Shown one piece after another: positions 38,306-47,647 of a DNA stretch of 64,000 nt (its first letter is position 1; every line of letters begins with the position of its first letter). Location of the stretch: contig CM001633.1 of the NCBI GenBank assembly GCA_000309945.1, positions 4,753,793 to 4,817,792 of the forward strand, read 5' to 3'. The DNA is from Leptolyngbyaceae cyanobacterium JSC-12. GTDB lineage: Bacteria; Cyanobacteriota; Cyanobacteriia; Leptolyngbyales; Leptolyngbyaceae. The position numbers and the translations under genes were made by a program. Below the pieces are notes generated by a model, which worked only from the letters and a program-made list of their open reading frames with translations, ran no database searches and was not told the origin of the DNA.

Positions 38306-41300
38306 ATGGCAGATACCGTCATTCTCAAAGGTTTTGCAGTGCTTCCCGCCGACACCTTTGCGGCAGGACCACCATCCGGTAATTTCATCACAGGCAGCAC
38401 TAATGGACGCACGATTCCGTTTTCGAGCCAGCCTGTGCAAGGGTTTAGTGCTGTGCAGTTTGCCGGAAACAACACCTTCTGGTTTATGCCCGACAATGGC
38501 TTTGGCGCTAAGAATAATAGTGCTGATTATCTGTTACGCGTTTATCGTGTTGACCCCAACTTCCGGGGCATCGAAGCGGGCGATGGCAGCGTTAACGTTC
38601 TAAGCTTCATTCAACTGGCTGACCCAGACAAACGGGTGCCGTTCCAAATCATCAATCAAACGACGAGCGATCGCTTACTAACTGGAGGCGACTTTGACCT
38701 AGAATCCTTCGTGATTGCCAAAGATGGCACCCTCTGGTTTGGGGAAGAATTTGGACCCTTCTTGCTTAACACTGATGCTACTGGCAAAGTTCTAAGTGCC
38801 CCAATTGCAACCCCCAACTATTTCAACATTCCCACATTAAACGGGAAGCCACCGCTAGTCATTGGGCACCGGGGAGCCAGTGGCGAACTACCAGAACACA
38901 CAATCGAAGCCTATCGATTGGCGATTCTGCGTGGTGCCGACTTCATTGAACCTGATCTGGTTGCCACTAAAGATGGCGTATTGATTGCTCGCCACGAACC
39001 AACTCTGGGCACAACCACAGATGTTGCTAGCCGACCTGAATTTGCAAACCGTCGTCGTAGCGGGATCATTGATGGGGTACTGTATGAAAACGAATTCTTT
39101 GCATCCGACTTCACCCTGGCAGAAATCAAAACGCTACGTGCAATTATGCCCCAGGGTTATCGTACAAATGCTTTCGATGGTGTGTTCCAGATCCCGACTC
39201 TGGAAGACGTAATCAACTTGGTAAAACAGGTTGAGGCAGATACGGGTAAGAAAATTGGGATCTATCCTGAAACCAAACATCCCACTTACCACGATCAACT
39301 GGGGTTGTCTCTAGAAGAACCCCTGCTAGAAACTCTGGAACGAACTGGATTCACCGATCCAACTCGTGTCTTTATTCAGTCGTTTGAAGTTTCCAACCTG
39401 AAAAAACTCAGCACCAAGACGAATATTCCACTGGTGCAATTGTTAGATGCTTTTGATGTAGATTACAACACGGGTGAGTTGCTGTATCTGGATGTTAATG
39501 CTCGTCCTTACGATTTCACTGTGAATGGTGACACTCGCACCTATGCTGATTTGCAAACACCAGAAGGGTTAGCTGAAATTGCCACTTATGCGGCTGGCAT
39601 TGGACCTTGGAAACGAATGATTGTGTCTGTCCGAAACGTAGACAATAACAATGACGGGCAACCAGATGACTTGAACAATGATGGGGTAATTAATGATGCT
39701 GATCGCGTCACTTTGCCTCCCTCCAGCCTAATTGCCAATGCCCACAAGCAAGGCTTATTTGTCCATGCTTACACCTTCCGCAACGAAGGACGCTTCCTGG
39801 CATCCAACTACAACAACAATCCGGAACTGGAATACCGCCAGTTTATCCAACTTGGAGTAGACGGCTATTTCACTGATTTTCCTGGCACTGGCGATCTGGT
39901 GCGCGATCAGATTACTGGCAGTTTTGTACGATCGCCCCAAGATCCGGGTGTACTCAGCAAGCCCCGATTCAATACTCTCAACGGTCAAACACCGCTCGTA
40001 TTAGGACATCGGGGAGCCAGCGGCGATCGCCCTGAACATACCCTGGCGGCTTACAAGAAAGCAATCGCAGATGGTGCTGACTTCATTGAACCCGATTTAG
40101 TCGTCACCAAAGATGGGGTGTTAATTGCTCGCCACGAACCGATGTTAGGAGTGGTGCAATTAAATGCTGACGGCACAATCCGCCGTGATGCGAATGGTAA
40201 TCCTGTGTTGAATACCACCGACACCAGCACGGATGTATATTTGCGTCCCGAATTTGCTAATCGCCTGACTGTGAAGCGGTTGGATGGCAACCTTGTGGGT
40301 GGCTGGTTTGCGGAAGACTTTACCCTGGCAGAGGTAAAGCAACTGAACGCGATCGAGCGACTACCAGCCCTGCGCAGTACTGCTTTTGACAAAGATGGCT
40401 TGAAAGTGCCAACTCTGGCAGAAGTGATTGCTCTTGTGAAGGAGGTGGAAGCAAGCACCGGACGCAAGATCGGCATCTACCCCGAAACGAAACATCCTAC
40501 CTTCTTCCAGGATCAAGGATATAACACCAGCCAGTTGCTGATCGATACCCTGACTGCCAACAACTTTACTGACCCCAGCCGAATTTTTATCCAGTCATTT
40601 GAAGTCTCCAACCTGAAAGCGTTGAATAATACCATCATGCCTGCAGCAGGTGTGAATATTCCGCTGATTCAGCTGTTTGGCGGTTCTGGCAGACCCTACG
40701 ATTTCGTCGTTAGTGGTGACCCGCGCACCTATACCGATCTCTCCACCCCAGCCGGTTTGGCAGAGATTGCTACCTATGCCGCTGGAATTGGCCCCAACAA
40801 GCAGCGGATCGTGCCTCTGTTTACTGTTGATCGCAACGGAGATGGACAACCGGATGATTTGAATGGGGATGGGGTAATCAGCGATGGCGATCGCGTTACA
40901 GGAACTCCCACTACCCTGGTTCAGGACGCGCATCGAGCAGGTTTGCTGGTACATGTTTATACCTTGCGGAACGAGTCCTTCTTCCTGCCCGCTAGCTACA
41001 ATGGCGATCCAAACGCTGAATATCGACAGTTGATCGATTTGGGTGTGGATGGCTTCTTTACAGATTTCTCTCGCACTGGGCACTCCGTTATTGTGAATGA
41101 TTATCTGGCAGGAACCGGATTTATCGGAGGTGGACAGCAGTACTATGGTGATCTGATTGTTTCTAACCTGGGTGGGTCTAGAGGCTATGAGGGAATGGCA
41201 ATCAATCCTGATAAAAGTCGCATCTACCCTCTGCTGGAAGGAACAGTCATTGGAGACCCGGCAGGTGCCCTGCGAATTTATGAATTTGATCCGGCGAGAG

Positions 41301-42532
41301 GTCAGTTTACTGGGCTGGTAGGCTACTACAAAATGGAAAACCCCAATCACGCGATCGGGGACTTTGCTGTGATCAATGACAATGAGTATCTCGTGATTGA
41401 GCGGGATGGCGGTCAGGCGGCGGCAGCTCAGTTCAAGAAGATTTTCAAAGTGGATCTTTCCAGACGGGATGCCAGTGGCTTTGTGCAAAAGGTAGAAGTT
41501 GCTAACCTGCTGAATATTCAAGATCCAGACGACCTGAATCGGGATGGTAGCACTATCTACCGGATGCCATTTGTCACGATTGAAAATGTGTTGGTGCTAG
41601 ATAACAAAACCATTCTGGTGGCGAATGACAACAACTATCCATTCTCGATTGGGCGTCCTCCTGCGATTGATGACAATGAAATTGTTGTGCTGGAATTGAG
41701 CCAGTCACTGAATCTCGATCCGCGTGGTGGCAACCGCACTTTTCTCATCGATAAAGGGGAACGTGGCGTAGAAATCACCAATTTCCAAACCGTTGGAACG
41801 GGTGTGTTTCCTGGAACAACTGCGATCGCAGAAGCAGATGTCCTTAAATTTCGAGGAGTAGGGCTGACTGCGACCAATCTGTTGCTCACTCAACAGGGGG
41901 CTGATCTGCTCGTCTCATTTGAAGGCGACACCACCACTGTGTTGTTGAAGAATACTCGACTGGAAACAATCGACAATTTGACCCAGGCAACTGGAGCCAG
42001 CACCAATCTGGGCAATATCCTGTTTGATGGCGACACGGTGATTCGGGATAGCTTTGATGTCTTCAATGCTGATTGGAACTTTGGGCAAGTTTTCAACCGC
42101 AACACCACAACTTTCTTAAACGACCTGGATAACGACATTCGTGGATTTGATAATTCCAATGACGTGATCAATGGTCAGGGTGGAAATGACATTCTGCGGG
42201 GTCTGAGTGGTAGCGATACCTTGCGCGGCGGCGCAGGCAACGACACCTTAATTGGTGGTATTGGCAGCGATGTTTTGGTTGGCAACAGTGGCGCAGATGT
42301 TTTCGTGCTGGAAGCAGGCGGTGGTACCGATATCATCCGCGATTTCCGGTTGGCTGAGGGCGATCGCATTGGTCTAAGCGGCTTAACCTTCGGCGCACTC
42401 ACCATTGCTCAGGGTTCTGGCAATAATGCCAGCGATACCCTAATCCGCCTCACAAGTACCAACGAGGTATTGGCAATTGTAGCAGGAGTCCAAGCTAACA
42501 CCCTTACCAGCAGTGCCTTTGTCACTGTGTAA
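38306..42532 (+). CDS. secreted phytase-like esterase split by two GDPD domains, with RTX repeats
   Basis: This 1408-residue protein begins with an esterase-like phytase domain ('FSAVQFAGNNTFWFMPDNGF', 'GEEFGPFLLNTDATGK'). At ~182 it is interrupted by a glycerophosphodiester phosphodiesterase domain ('VIGHRGASGELPEHT', 'DGVLIARHEPTL') and at ~561 by a second ('VLGHRGASGDRPEHT'). The phytase domain resumes at ~951 ('GYEGMAINPDKSRIYPLLEG', 'LRIYEFDP'). Each GDPD carries a DxDxDG calcium loop ('NNNDGQPDDLNNDGV', 'RNGDGQPDDLNGDGV'). The C-terminus has a few RTX repeats and the same 'RLSGLTF/GLSGLTF' terminal domain as the gene before. It likely releases phosphate from organic esters outside the cell. 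Confidence 0.88.
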   Translation: MADTVILKGFAVLPADTFAAGPPSGNFITGSTNGRTIPFSSQPVQGFSAVQFAGNNTFWFMPDNGFGAKNNSADYLLRVYRVDPNFRGIEAGDGSVNVLSFIQLADPDKRVPFQIINQTTSDRLLTGGDFDLESFVIAKDGTLWFGEEFGPFLLNTDATGKVLSAPIATPNYFNIPTLNGKPPLVIGHRGASGELPEHTIEAYRLAILRGADFIEPDLVATKDGVLIARHEPTLGTTTDVASRPEFANRRRSGIIDGVLYENEFFASDFTLAEIKTLRAIMPQGYRTNAFDGVFQIPTLEDVINLVKQVEADTGKKIGIYPETKHPTYHDQLGLSLEEPLLETLERTGFTDPTRVFIQSFEVSNLKKLSTKTNIPLVQLLDAFDVDYNTGELLYLDVNARPYDFTVNGDTRTYADLQTPEGLAEIATYAAGIGPWKRMIVSVRNVDNNNDGQPDDLNNDGVINDADRVTLPPSSLIANAHKQGLFVHAYTFRNEGRFLASNYNNNPELEYRQFIQLGVDGYFTDFPGTGDLVRDQITGSFVRSPQDPGVLSKPRFNTLNGQTPLVLGHRGASGDRPEHTLAAYKKAIADGADFIEPDLVVTKDGVLIARHEPMLGVVQLNADGTIRRDANGNPVLNTTDTSTDVYLRPEFANRLTVKRLDGNLVGGWFAEDFTLAEVKQLNAIERLPALRSTAFDKDGLKVPTLAEVIALVKEVEASTGRKIGIYPETKHPTFFQDQGYNTSQLLIDTLTANNFTDPSRIFIQSFEVSNLKALNNTIMPAAGVNIPLIQLFGGSGRPYDFVVSGDPRTYTDLSTPAGLAEIATYAAGIGPNKQRIVPLFTVDRNGDGQPDDLNGDGVISDGDRVTGTPTTLVQDAHRAGLLVHVYTLRNESFFLPASYNGDPNAEYRQLIDLGVDGFFTDFSRTGHSVIVNDYLAGTGFIGGGQQYYGDLIVSNLGGSRGYEGMAINPDKSRIYPLLEGTVIGDPAGALRIYEFDPARGQFTGLVGYYKMENPNHAIGDFAVINDNEYLVIERDGGQAAAAQFKKIFKVDLSRRDASGFVQKVEVANLLNIQDPDDLNRDGSTIYRMPFVTIENVLVLDNKTILVANDNNYPFSIGRPPAIDDNEIVVLELSQSLNLDPRGGNRTFLIDKGERGVEITNFQTVGTGVFPGTTAIAEADVLKFRGVGLTATNLLLTQQGADLLVSFEGDTTTVLLKNTRLETIDNLTQATGASTNLGNILFDGDTVIRDSFDVFNADWNFGQVFNRNTTTFLNDLDNDIRGFDNSNDVINGQGGNDILRGLSGSDTLRGGAGNDTLIGGIGSDVLVGNSGADVFVLEAGGGTDIIRDFRLAEGDRIGLSGLTFGALTIAQGSGNNASDTLIRLTSTNEVLAIVAGVQANTLTSSAFVTV

Positions 42533-42580
42533 GACATATTTAAGACATATTTATGTGGTTTGTTCCTTCCTAGGACGTTT

Positions 42581-42620
42581 CGCGATCGCTTTTCCCGTAG
42601 AAGCGATCGCGTTTTCTATT
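42581..42620. terminator. bidirectional terminator built from HIP1 octamers
   Basis: CGCGATCGCTT (42581-42591) and AAGCGATCGCG (42601-42611) form an 11-bp stem with a 9-nt loop, followed by TTTTCTATT on the plus strand. Each arm contains a GCGATCGC octamer. It lies between the convergent GDPD and putA genes and overlaps the end of putA. Confidence 0.8.
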
Positions 42621-45600
42621 CTGCTCCTTCAATTGGGGCAAATCCCTGCCGTTGAATGTTTTCAGTGACCACGCGGGGTTCCAGGAATTGCAGCAAGTAA
42701 TCGGGACCGCCAGCCTTCGACCCTACGCCAGAAAGCTTGAAGCCACCAAAGGGTTGCCGCGCCACAATCGCCCCCGTAATGCCGCGATTGATATACAGGT
42801 TGCCCACTTCAAAGTCTTGCTGAGCTTGGTGAATATGAGAAGGTGTGCGAGAGTACAAACCACCTGTCAACGCATAATTCGTACCATTGGCAATTGCCAA
42901 CGCTTCCATAAATGTCTTCGCTCGCATCACCGCTAATACGGGACCAAAAATTTCCTCCTGAGCAATTGTTGCCGTAGGAGCCACATCCCGGAAGATGGTA
43001 GGACCAACGAAGTAGCCACCCTCTGGAGCAGGCAGTTCCAGCGCCAGTTCACACTCCAGCTTGCCTTTCTCGATGTACTCTTTGATCCGAGCTTGCGCAT
43101 TGCCATCAATCACAGGTCCAACTTTCGTACTGGGATGTTCCGCAATACCCAAATTAAGCGATCGCGTCGCTTCCACCAATCGCGCTAGAAATACCTCGTA
43201 AATCGGCTCTAGCACGACTACTCGCGAACAGGCAGAGCATTTTTGCCCACTATAGCCAAAAGCAGACTGCACCACACCTTGAACCGCTTGATCCAGATCC
43301 GCACTCTCATCCACGATAATGGCATTCTTACCGCCCATCTCGGCAATTACCCGCTTCAGATGCTTCTGTCCGGGTTGGAGTTCTGCCGCTTCTCGATAGA
43401 TTCGACAGCCTACCTCTTGCGAGCCAGTGAAGGCGATCATATGCACATCGGGATGCTTGACCATATGCGCCCCCACCGTGGAGCCTTTACCAGGAACAAA
43501 CTGGAACACCCCTTGAGGAATGCCTGCTTCCGCTAAAATTTCTGCAATCTTCGCCCCAATTACCGACGAAACTTCAGCTGGCTTTAACAGAGTGCAATTT
43601 CCGGCAACTAGGGATGCTACCGTCATTCCCACTGGAATCGCCAGGGGGAAATTCCAGGGCGAAATCACTAGCGAGACACCACGGGGTTGGTAATGATAGC
43701 GGTTAGTTTCACCAGGATAGTCATAGGCAACGCCACCATCCAATCGCTCCATTTCACTAGCATAGTAGCGACAAAAGTCGATCGCTTCCGATACTTCCGG
43801 GTCTGCTTCTTTCACCACTTTGCCCGTTTCCAGAACCATCCAGGCAATCAGTTCTTGCCGTCGCCGCTCCATTAGGTCTGCCGCTCGTCGTAAAATATCT
43901 GCCCGTTCCCTTGCGGATGTTCTCTTCCAGGCAGGAAATGCGGCTTTGGCTGCGGCGATCGCTGCCTCCGCCTGTTCTACGCTGATTAGCCCAATTTCCC
44001 CCACGACTTCGGTAAAGTTAGAGGGGTTCAAGGATTTCACCGTGGTTTGCGTGTTGACATATTCACCATTGATCAGCGGCTGATACCGTTTTCCAAGTTG
44101 TTGCCGTACCTGCTGCAATGCCTGCCGCACTTCCTGACGATGGGATGCCATCGCGTAGTCAGTGTCGGGAACGTTGGCGAAGGAGAGAGAAGAGGAACTG
44201 AAGACAGGAGACTGGAGTTTAGACGTTTTCTCTGACTCCTGAGTTCTAACCCCTTCCCGATTCACCGGAACTGCTAACAACTCTTCAATTGGTCGTTCTT
44301 CCAGATTTTGCCGCAAGAAAGAGCTGTTGGCGGTGTTTTCCAGCAGGCGGCGAATCAGGTAAGACATCCCAGGAATCAGTTCACCGTAAGGGCAATACAC
44401 CCGGACGCGGTAGCCTTTATCAGCGATCGCTTTGCCTAACTTATCTGCCATCCCGTACAACACCTGGCATTCAAAGCAACGGCGGGGAATTTGCAGGGTT
44501 TCAGCAATGGCGATCGCGTGTGCTTGAGAACGCACGTTGTGGCTACCAATGGCAGCATAGAGATGCGCATGATTTTCCAGCAGGAGGCGGGTCATTGCCT
44601 CAAAGTTGGCATCAGTGGATTCTTTCTCGTTAAAAACAGGTTGGGGCCAATCTTTTTGTACAGATTTAATCGTTTCCTGATCCCAGTAGGCTCCCTTGAC
44701 CAAGCGCACAGTTACTGGATTACCTCGCTCTTTTGCCCACTCGATCAAATCTTTTAAGTCATGCAAACTATCCCGCAGATATGCTTGCAAAGTCACACCC
44801 AGATCAGTGCGATCGCGAAACTCCTCTTCTAGCAAGAGTTGCTTCAGAATGGCGAGGGTGATGTCCTTATATTGGTACTGCTCCATGTCGAAGTGAACGG
44901 CAGCACCCAGTTCCTTTGCCCGTCGCAGCAAAAGCCGAATGCGATCACTCACCTTTTCCTGGCTGCCTTTCTCATCCAGCGGATCGAATTGGGAGTAAAA
45001 CGCGGTTAGCTTAACCGACACCTGAACACGCGGCAGATCTATCCCATCAGCGCGATCAATTTGTTCAATCATTGACCAGCGCTTTGCTGCATCAGTTAAC
45101 TGCGCCATCAACTCCAGGTAGCGATCAAGGTAAGATTGCGCTTCGGTTTCTGTAATCACCGCTTCACCCAGCAGATCGACTGTAAACGCCATCCGCTCTT
45201 TTCGCAGCCGTTCAATTGTTTTAATTGCCTGCTGAATGGTTTCTCCTGCGATATACTTCTGTGCCAGGGTTTCAACGGCAGTCGAAACGGTGGTAGCGGC
45301 AATCTGCCCTGGCACGGAATCGGGGTTGGCAAAGTTCAGCATTCCCTTCAGCGCCCCTGGCAATTCCACATCTTCCTGCCCCAGATATTCCTGCAAGTGC
45401 CGGGCAATTTCGGGCTTGCTCCGAAGGGCAGGCAGGCAATCGATAAAACGGAACATCTGTACCCGCAAGCCAGGATTCCCCATCGTCCAATTCAGCAATT
45501 TATCATCCCAGCGCATCTGGTCGCGCATTTGGGCAAACAGCGATCGCCCCTCCCGCGTTGCCGAAATCAGTTCACGAGCAATTTCCTGAGTTTTGGGTTC

Positions 45601-45627
45601 GTAGGGACTGATAGCTTGAGTGTTCAC
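42616..45627 (-). CDS. putA: bifunctional proline dehydrogenase / P5C (glutamate semialdehyde) dehydrogenase
   Basis: This encodes ~1003 residues from a GTG at 45627 (MNTQAISPYEPKTQE), chosen for the GGAG 9 nt upstream; the frame is open to an ATG at 45690 without a family-like extension. The protein oxidises proline to glutamate in two steps. The ProDH half (~60-440) has 'VSVKLTAFYSQF', 'VRLVKGAYWDQE' and 'PGMSYLIRRLLENTANSSF'. The aldehyde dehydrogenase half (~500-985) has 'VISPWNFPLAIPVGM', 'AFTGSQEVGCRIY', 'EMGGKNAIIVDES' and the catalytic Cys in 'SGQKCSACSRVVVL'. There is no DNA-binding RHH domain, so it is not a self-repressor. Confidence 0.95.
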   Translation of the reverse strand: MNTQAISPYEPKTQEIARELISATREGRSLFAQMRDQMRWDDKLLNWTMGNPGLRVQMFRFIDCLPALRSKPEIARHLQEYLGQEDVELPGALKGMLNFANPDSVPGQIAATTVSTAVETLAQKYIAGETIQQAIKTIERLRKERMAFTVDLLGEAVITETEAQSYLDRYLELMAQLTDAAKRWSMIEQIDRADGIDLPRVQVSVKLTAFYSQFDPLDEKGSQEKVSDRIRLLLRRAKELGAAVHFDMEQYQYKDITLAILKQLLLEEEFRDRTDLGVTLQAYLRDSLHDLKDLIEWAKERGNPVTVRLVKGAYWDQETIKSVQKDWPQPVFNEKESTDANFEAMTRLLLENHAHLYAAIGSHNVRSQAHAIAIAETLQIPRRCFECQVLYGMADKLGKAIADKGYRVRVYCPYGELIPGMSYLIRRLLENTANSSFLRQNLEERPIEELLAVPVNREGVRTQESEKTSKLQSPVFSSSSLSFANVPDTDYAMASHRQEVRQALQQVRQQLGKRYQPLINGEYVNTQTTVKSLNPSNFTEVVGEIGLISVEQAEAAIAAAKAAFPAWKRTSARERADILRRAADLMERRRQELIAWMVLETGKVVKEADPEVSEAIDFCRYYASEMERLDGGVAYDYPGETNRYHYQPRGVSLVISPWNFPLAIPVGMTVASLVAGNCTLLKPAEVSSVIGAKIAEILAEAGIPQGVFQFVPGKGSTVGAHMVKHPDVHMIAFTGSQEVGCRIYREAAELQPGQKHLKRVIAEMGGKNAIIVDESADLDQAVQGVVQSAFGYSGQKCSACSRVVVLEPIYEVFLARLVEATRSLNLGIAEHPSTKVGPVIDGNAQARIKEYIEKGKLECELALELPAPEGGYFVGPTIFRDVAPTATIAQEEIFGPVLAVMRAKTFMEALAIANGTNYALTGGLYSRTPSHIHQAQQDFEVGNLYINRGITGAIVARQPFGGFKLSGVGSKAGGPDYLLQFLEPRVVTENIQRQGFAPIEGAE

Positions 45628-45781
45628 AGTAATAAAGCTCCAAGAAGCGCGTGCAGCGAAGCGAATCCGAAAAATTGAGTTGTGCCCCAAACTTTGATTT
45701 TAATCAGAGCAGCTTATCAATTGTACTCTGGATGCTTGCTTCACTACTTCGAGGGTGCGTCGCCTTTGTTTCTTCTTGCAG

Positions 45782-47098
45782 CTAAAACCTCACCTGGACA
45801 GTGGCAGAGCGTCCGCCCCGGTCAATGGTGAATGCGGCAGCAGCAGGAGCCTGATTCATAAATAACTGCAAATCATCGAAGCTGCGAAGCTGGTTACCGT
45901 TGACTCCGACTAAGCGATCGCCCACTCGTAACCCACTATTCGCTGCTGCAGACCCCATCTCTACCTGTTGAATCATCATCGTGCGTGTATCCACTACCAC
46001 GCCCAACCGTGCGCCCGATGGCACTGGAGCCTGAGCAATGCCGGGATATGGTTTAGTATTACTACCTCTAAACTGCTCAGGATAGCGAGTTTCAGGAATT
46101 GCCTGATAGTCATAGGGTGAATCGTAACTGGGTACTCTATAACTCGGTGGTTCATAAACCGGAACAGTTTGAGGCGATTGCCAGCGAGACGAAGTATCCG
46201 GCTGAGGAATCACGACAATACCAGAACCTCTGGCAACCCGAGTATCTCCGGGAGGGGTGTAGATGGGTGCCGTTGAACCTGTGCCCCAATTGGAGTTGGG
46301 CGAGGGAACAACGCTCCCTGGCATCTGTGTTCCGTAATTGGGCGATTCATACATGGGCAGTTGCTGACGATTCGCCGCTCGGTTTTGAGGTGCTAATTGC
46401 GAGGGTGCAGAGGCAACTGTACTGCCAGGGCGAATGCGTTCAACAAATTGCTGAGCGATCGCCGCACTGGTAGCGATACTGATGCCCGTGTTCGCACCTC
46501 GTGATGACTCTAAGATCGCCTTATTTACCCCAATCATCTGTCCTTGAGTGTTGAGCAGCGGACCACCAGAGTTTCCTGGACGCAACACCACACTCGCCTG
46601 TAAGTCACCATTGCCTCGAACTGTATTAAATGCACCTACCGTCATGACTCCCGGACGACCATAAGGACTGCCGATCGCGATTACAGTTTGTCCTGGTTGA
46701 ATCCCATTTCCGCTCGCAAACTGAACTGTAGGCAACTGTTCAGATGTATTGAGCTGGATGAGTGCTAGGTCATTGCGGCTATCCGTACCAATCACCTGTC
46801 CTGGAATTCGCCGACCATCTGCGGTTCTCACAAACACCTGCGATGAACCCCGCACAACATGGTTATTGGTAATGACCAGGTTATCCCGACCATTGGAGCT
46901 AACAATACTACCAGAACCAATTTCTCGACCAGCAAAGACCGTCACAACCGCTGGGTTAACCTGCTGATAAACTTGATTGGCAATACTTGTTTGCGATCGC
47001 GACTCGTATGCAATTTTTATAGGAGCACTGCTCACCGTTTGAATCGGATTGATCAACAGTGCTGAGGCGGCGAACAGAAGAAAATACTGTAGTTTCAT
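45782..47098 (-). CDS. HtrA-like trypsin-fold serine protease with C-terminal PDZ domain
   Basis: This 438-residue exported protease has a signal peptide at 1-25 ('MKLQYFLLFAASALLINP'). The catalytic triad is visible: His in 'LVITNNHVVRG', Asp in 'DSRNDLALIQL' and Ser in 'LRPGNSGGPLLN'. A Pro/Ser/Tyr-rich linker of ~130 residues separates the protease from a PDZ domain (~345-435: 'LGVVVDTRTMMIQQVEMGSA', 'LRVGDRLVGVNGNQL'). The linker is longer than in HhoA/HhoB/HtrA of model cyanobacteria, so this is a related but distinct protein. It acts in the periplasm or lumen. Confidence 0.88.
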   Translation of the reverse strand: MKLQYFLLFAASALLINPIQTVSSAPIKIAYESRSQTSIANQVYQQVNPAVVTVFAGREIGSGSIVSSNGRDNLVITNNHVVRGSSQVFVRTADGRRIPGQVIGTDSRNDLALIQLNTSEQLPTVQFASGNGIQPGQTVIAIGSPYGRPGVMTVGAFNTVRGNGDLQASVVLRPGNSGGPLLNTQGQMIGVNKAILESSRGANTGISIATSAAIAQQFVERIRPGSTVASAPSQLAPQNRAANRQQLPMYESPNYGTQMPGSVVPSPNSNWGTGSTAPIYTPPGDTRVARGSGIVVIPQPDTSSRWQSPQTVPVYEPPSYRVPSYDSPYDYQAIPETRYPEQFRGSNTKPYPGIAQAPVPSGARLGVVVDTRTMMIQQVEMGSAAANSGLRVGDRLVGVNGNQLRSFDDLQLFMNQAPAAAAFTIDRGGRSATVQVRF

Positions 47099-47647
47099 AG
47101 CGTCTGGAGTCTAGAACATTTGGTAGGAACCAAATTGCTCAAGCGTTCAGACCTATCAAATAGCCACCACTTTGCCTAAGGATTATGGATTCAATCAAGC
47201 AGACAGTTGCCCTGGCCGTTCATAGCAGGCAAGAGCCTATTCCATAGAATTTGCCACTTTAATTGAAGCTGCATTTAATCCCCATTTCTCAATTCCAGTC
47301 GTTACAGCTGTTCGATGAACAGGGTTACAGTCTCCCTCGCTCTCAGCAAATTCTCGGAGCAGTTGAGGAACTGTCACACTGAAACCGGATTTTTACGGAA
47401 TTTTGAAAAGCAAAATGGTATCACAGTAGTAGAGAGTGGTTACTGTTCCGGCGCTCTGGCGAAAGCTAGAGCGCCTTGACTATCGAAAGGTAGAAGCTCG
47501 AATATGGTTAACTCCACTGGTTGACCTAACCCATCAGGATGAAACGTGGGTAAGGAAAAATTCTCCATCTCCAGATCAGTGCTGGTTTTCCTCTGTAAAC
47601 AGTGATCTCTGTCTTCTGCGTATTTTCTTGACCTGTCCTTGCCTTAA
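47099..47647. other. 549-bp intergenic region rich in hairpins
   Basis: No coding frame is convincing here. It lies between the start of the protease gene and the end of cobS. It holds a hairpin CTGTTC-GAT-GAACAG (47308-47322) nested between two GTTACAG copies, and the pair of GAAA-loop stems listed next. ACCCA/TGGGT can pair around 47527-47553. Confidence 0.55.
47450..47493 (+). ncRNA. candidate structured RNA: two successive GAAA-tetraloop hairpins
   Basis: The first stem is GGCGCTCTGGC (47450-47460) with GCTAGAGCGCC (47465-47475): 11 pairs with one G-U, closed by GAAA. The second is CTATC (47480-47484) with GGTAG (47489-47493), also closed by GAAA. They are 4 nt apart. GAAA loops form only on the plus-strand transcript, so a plus-strand RNA is implied. 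There is no T run, so this is not a simple terminator. I do not recognise an Rfam family. Confidence 0.35.
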
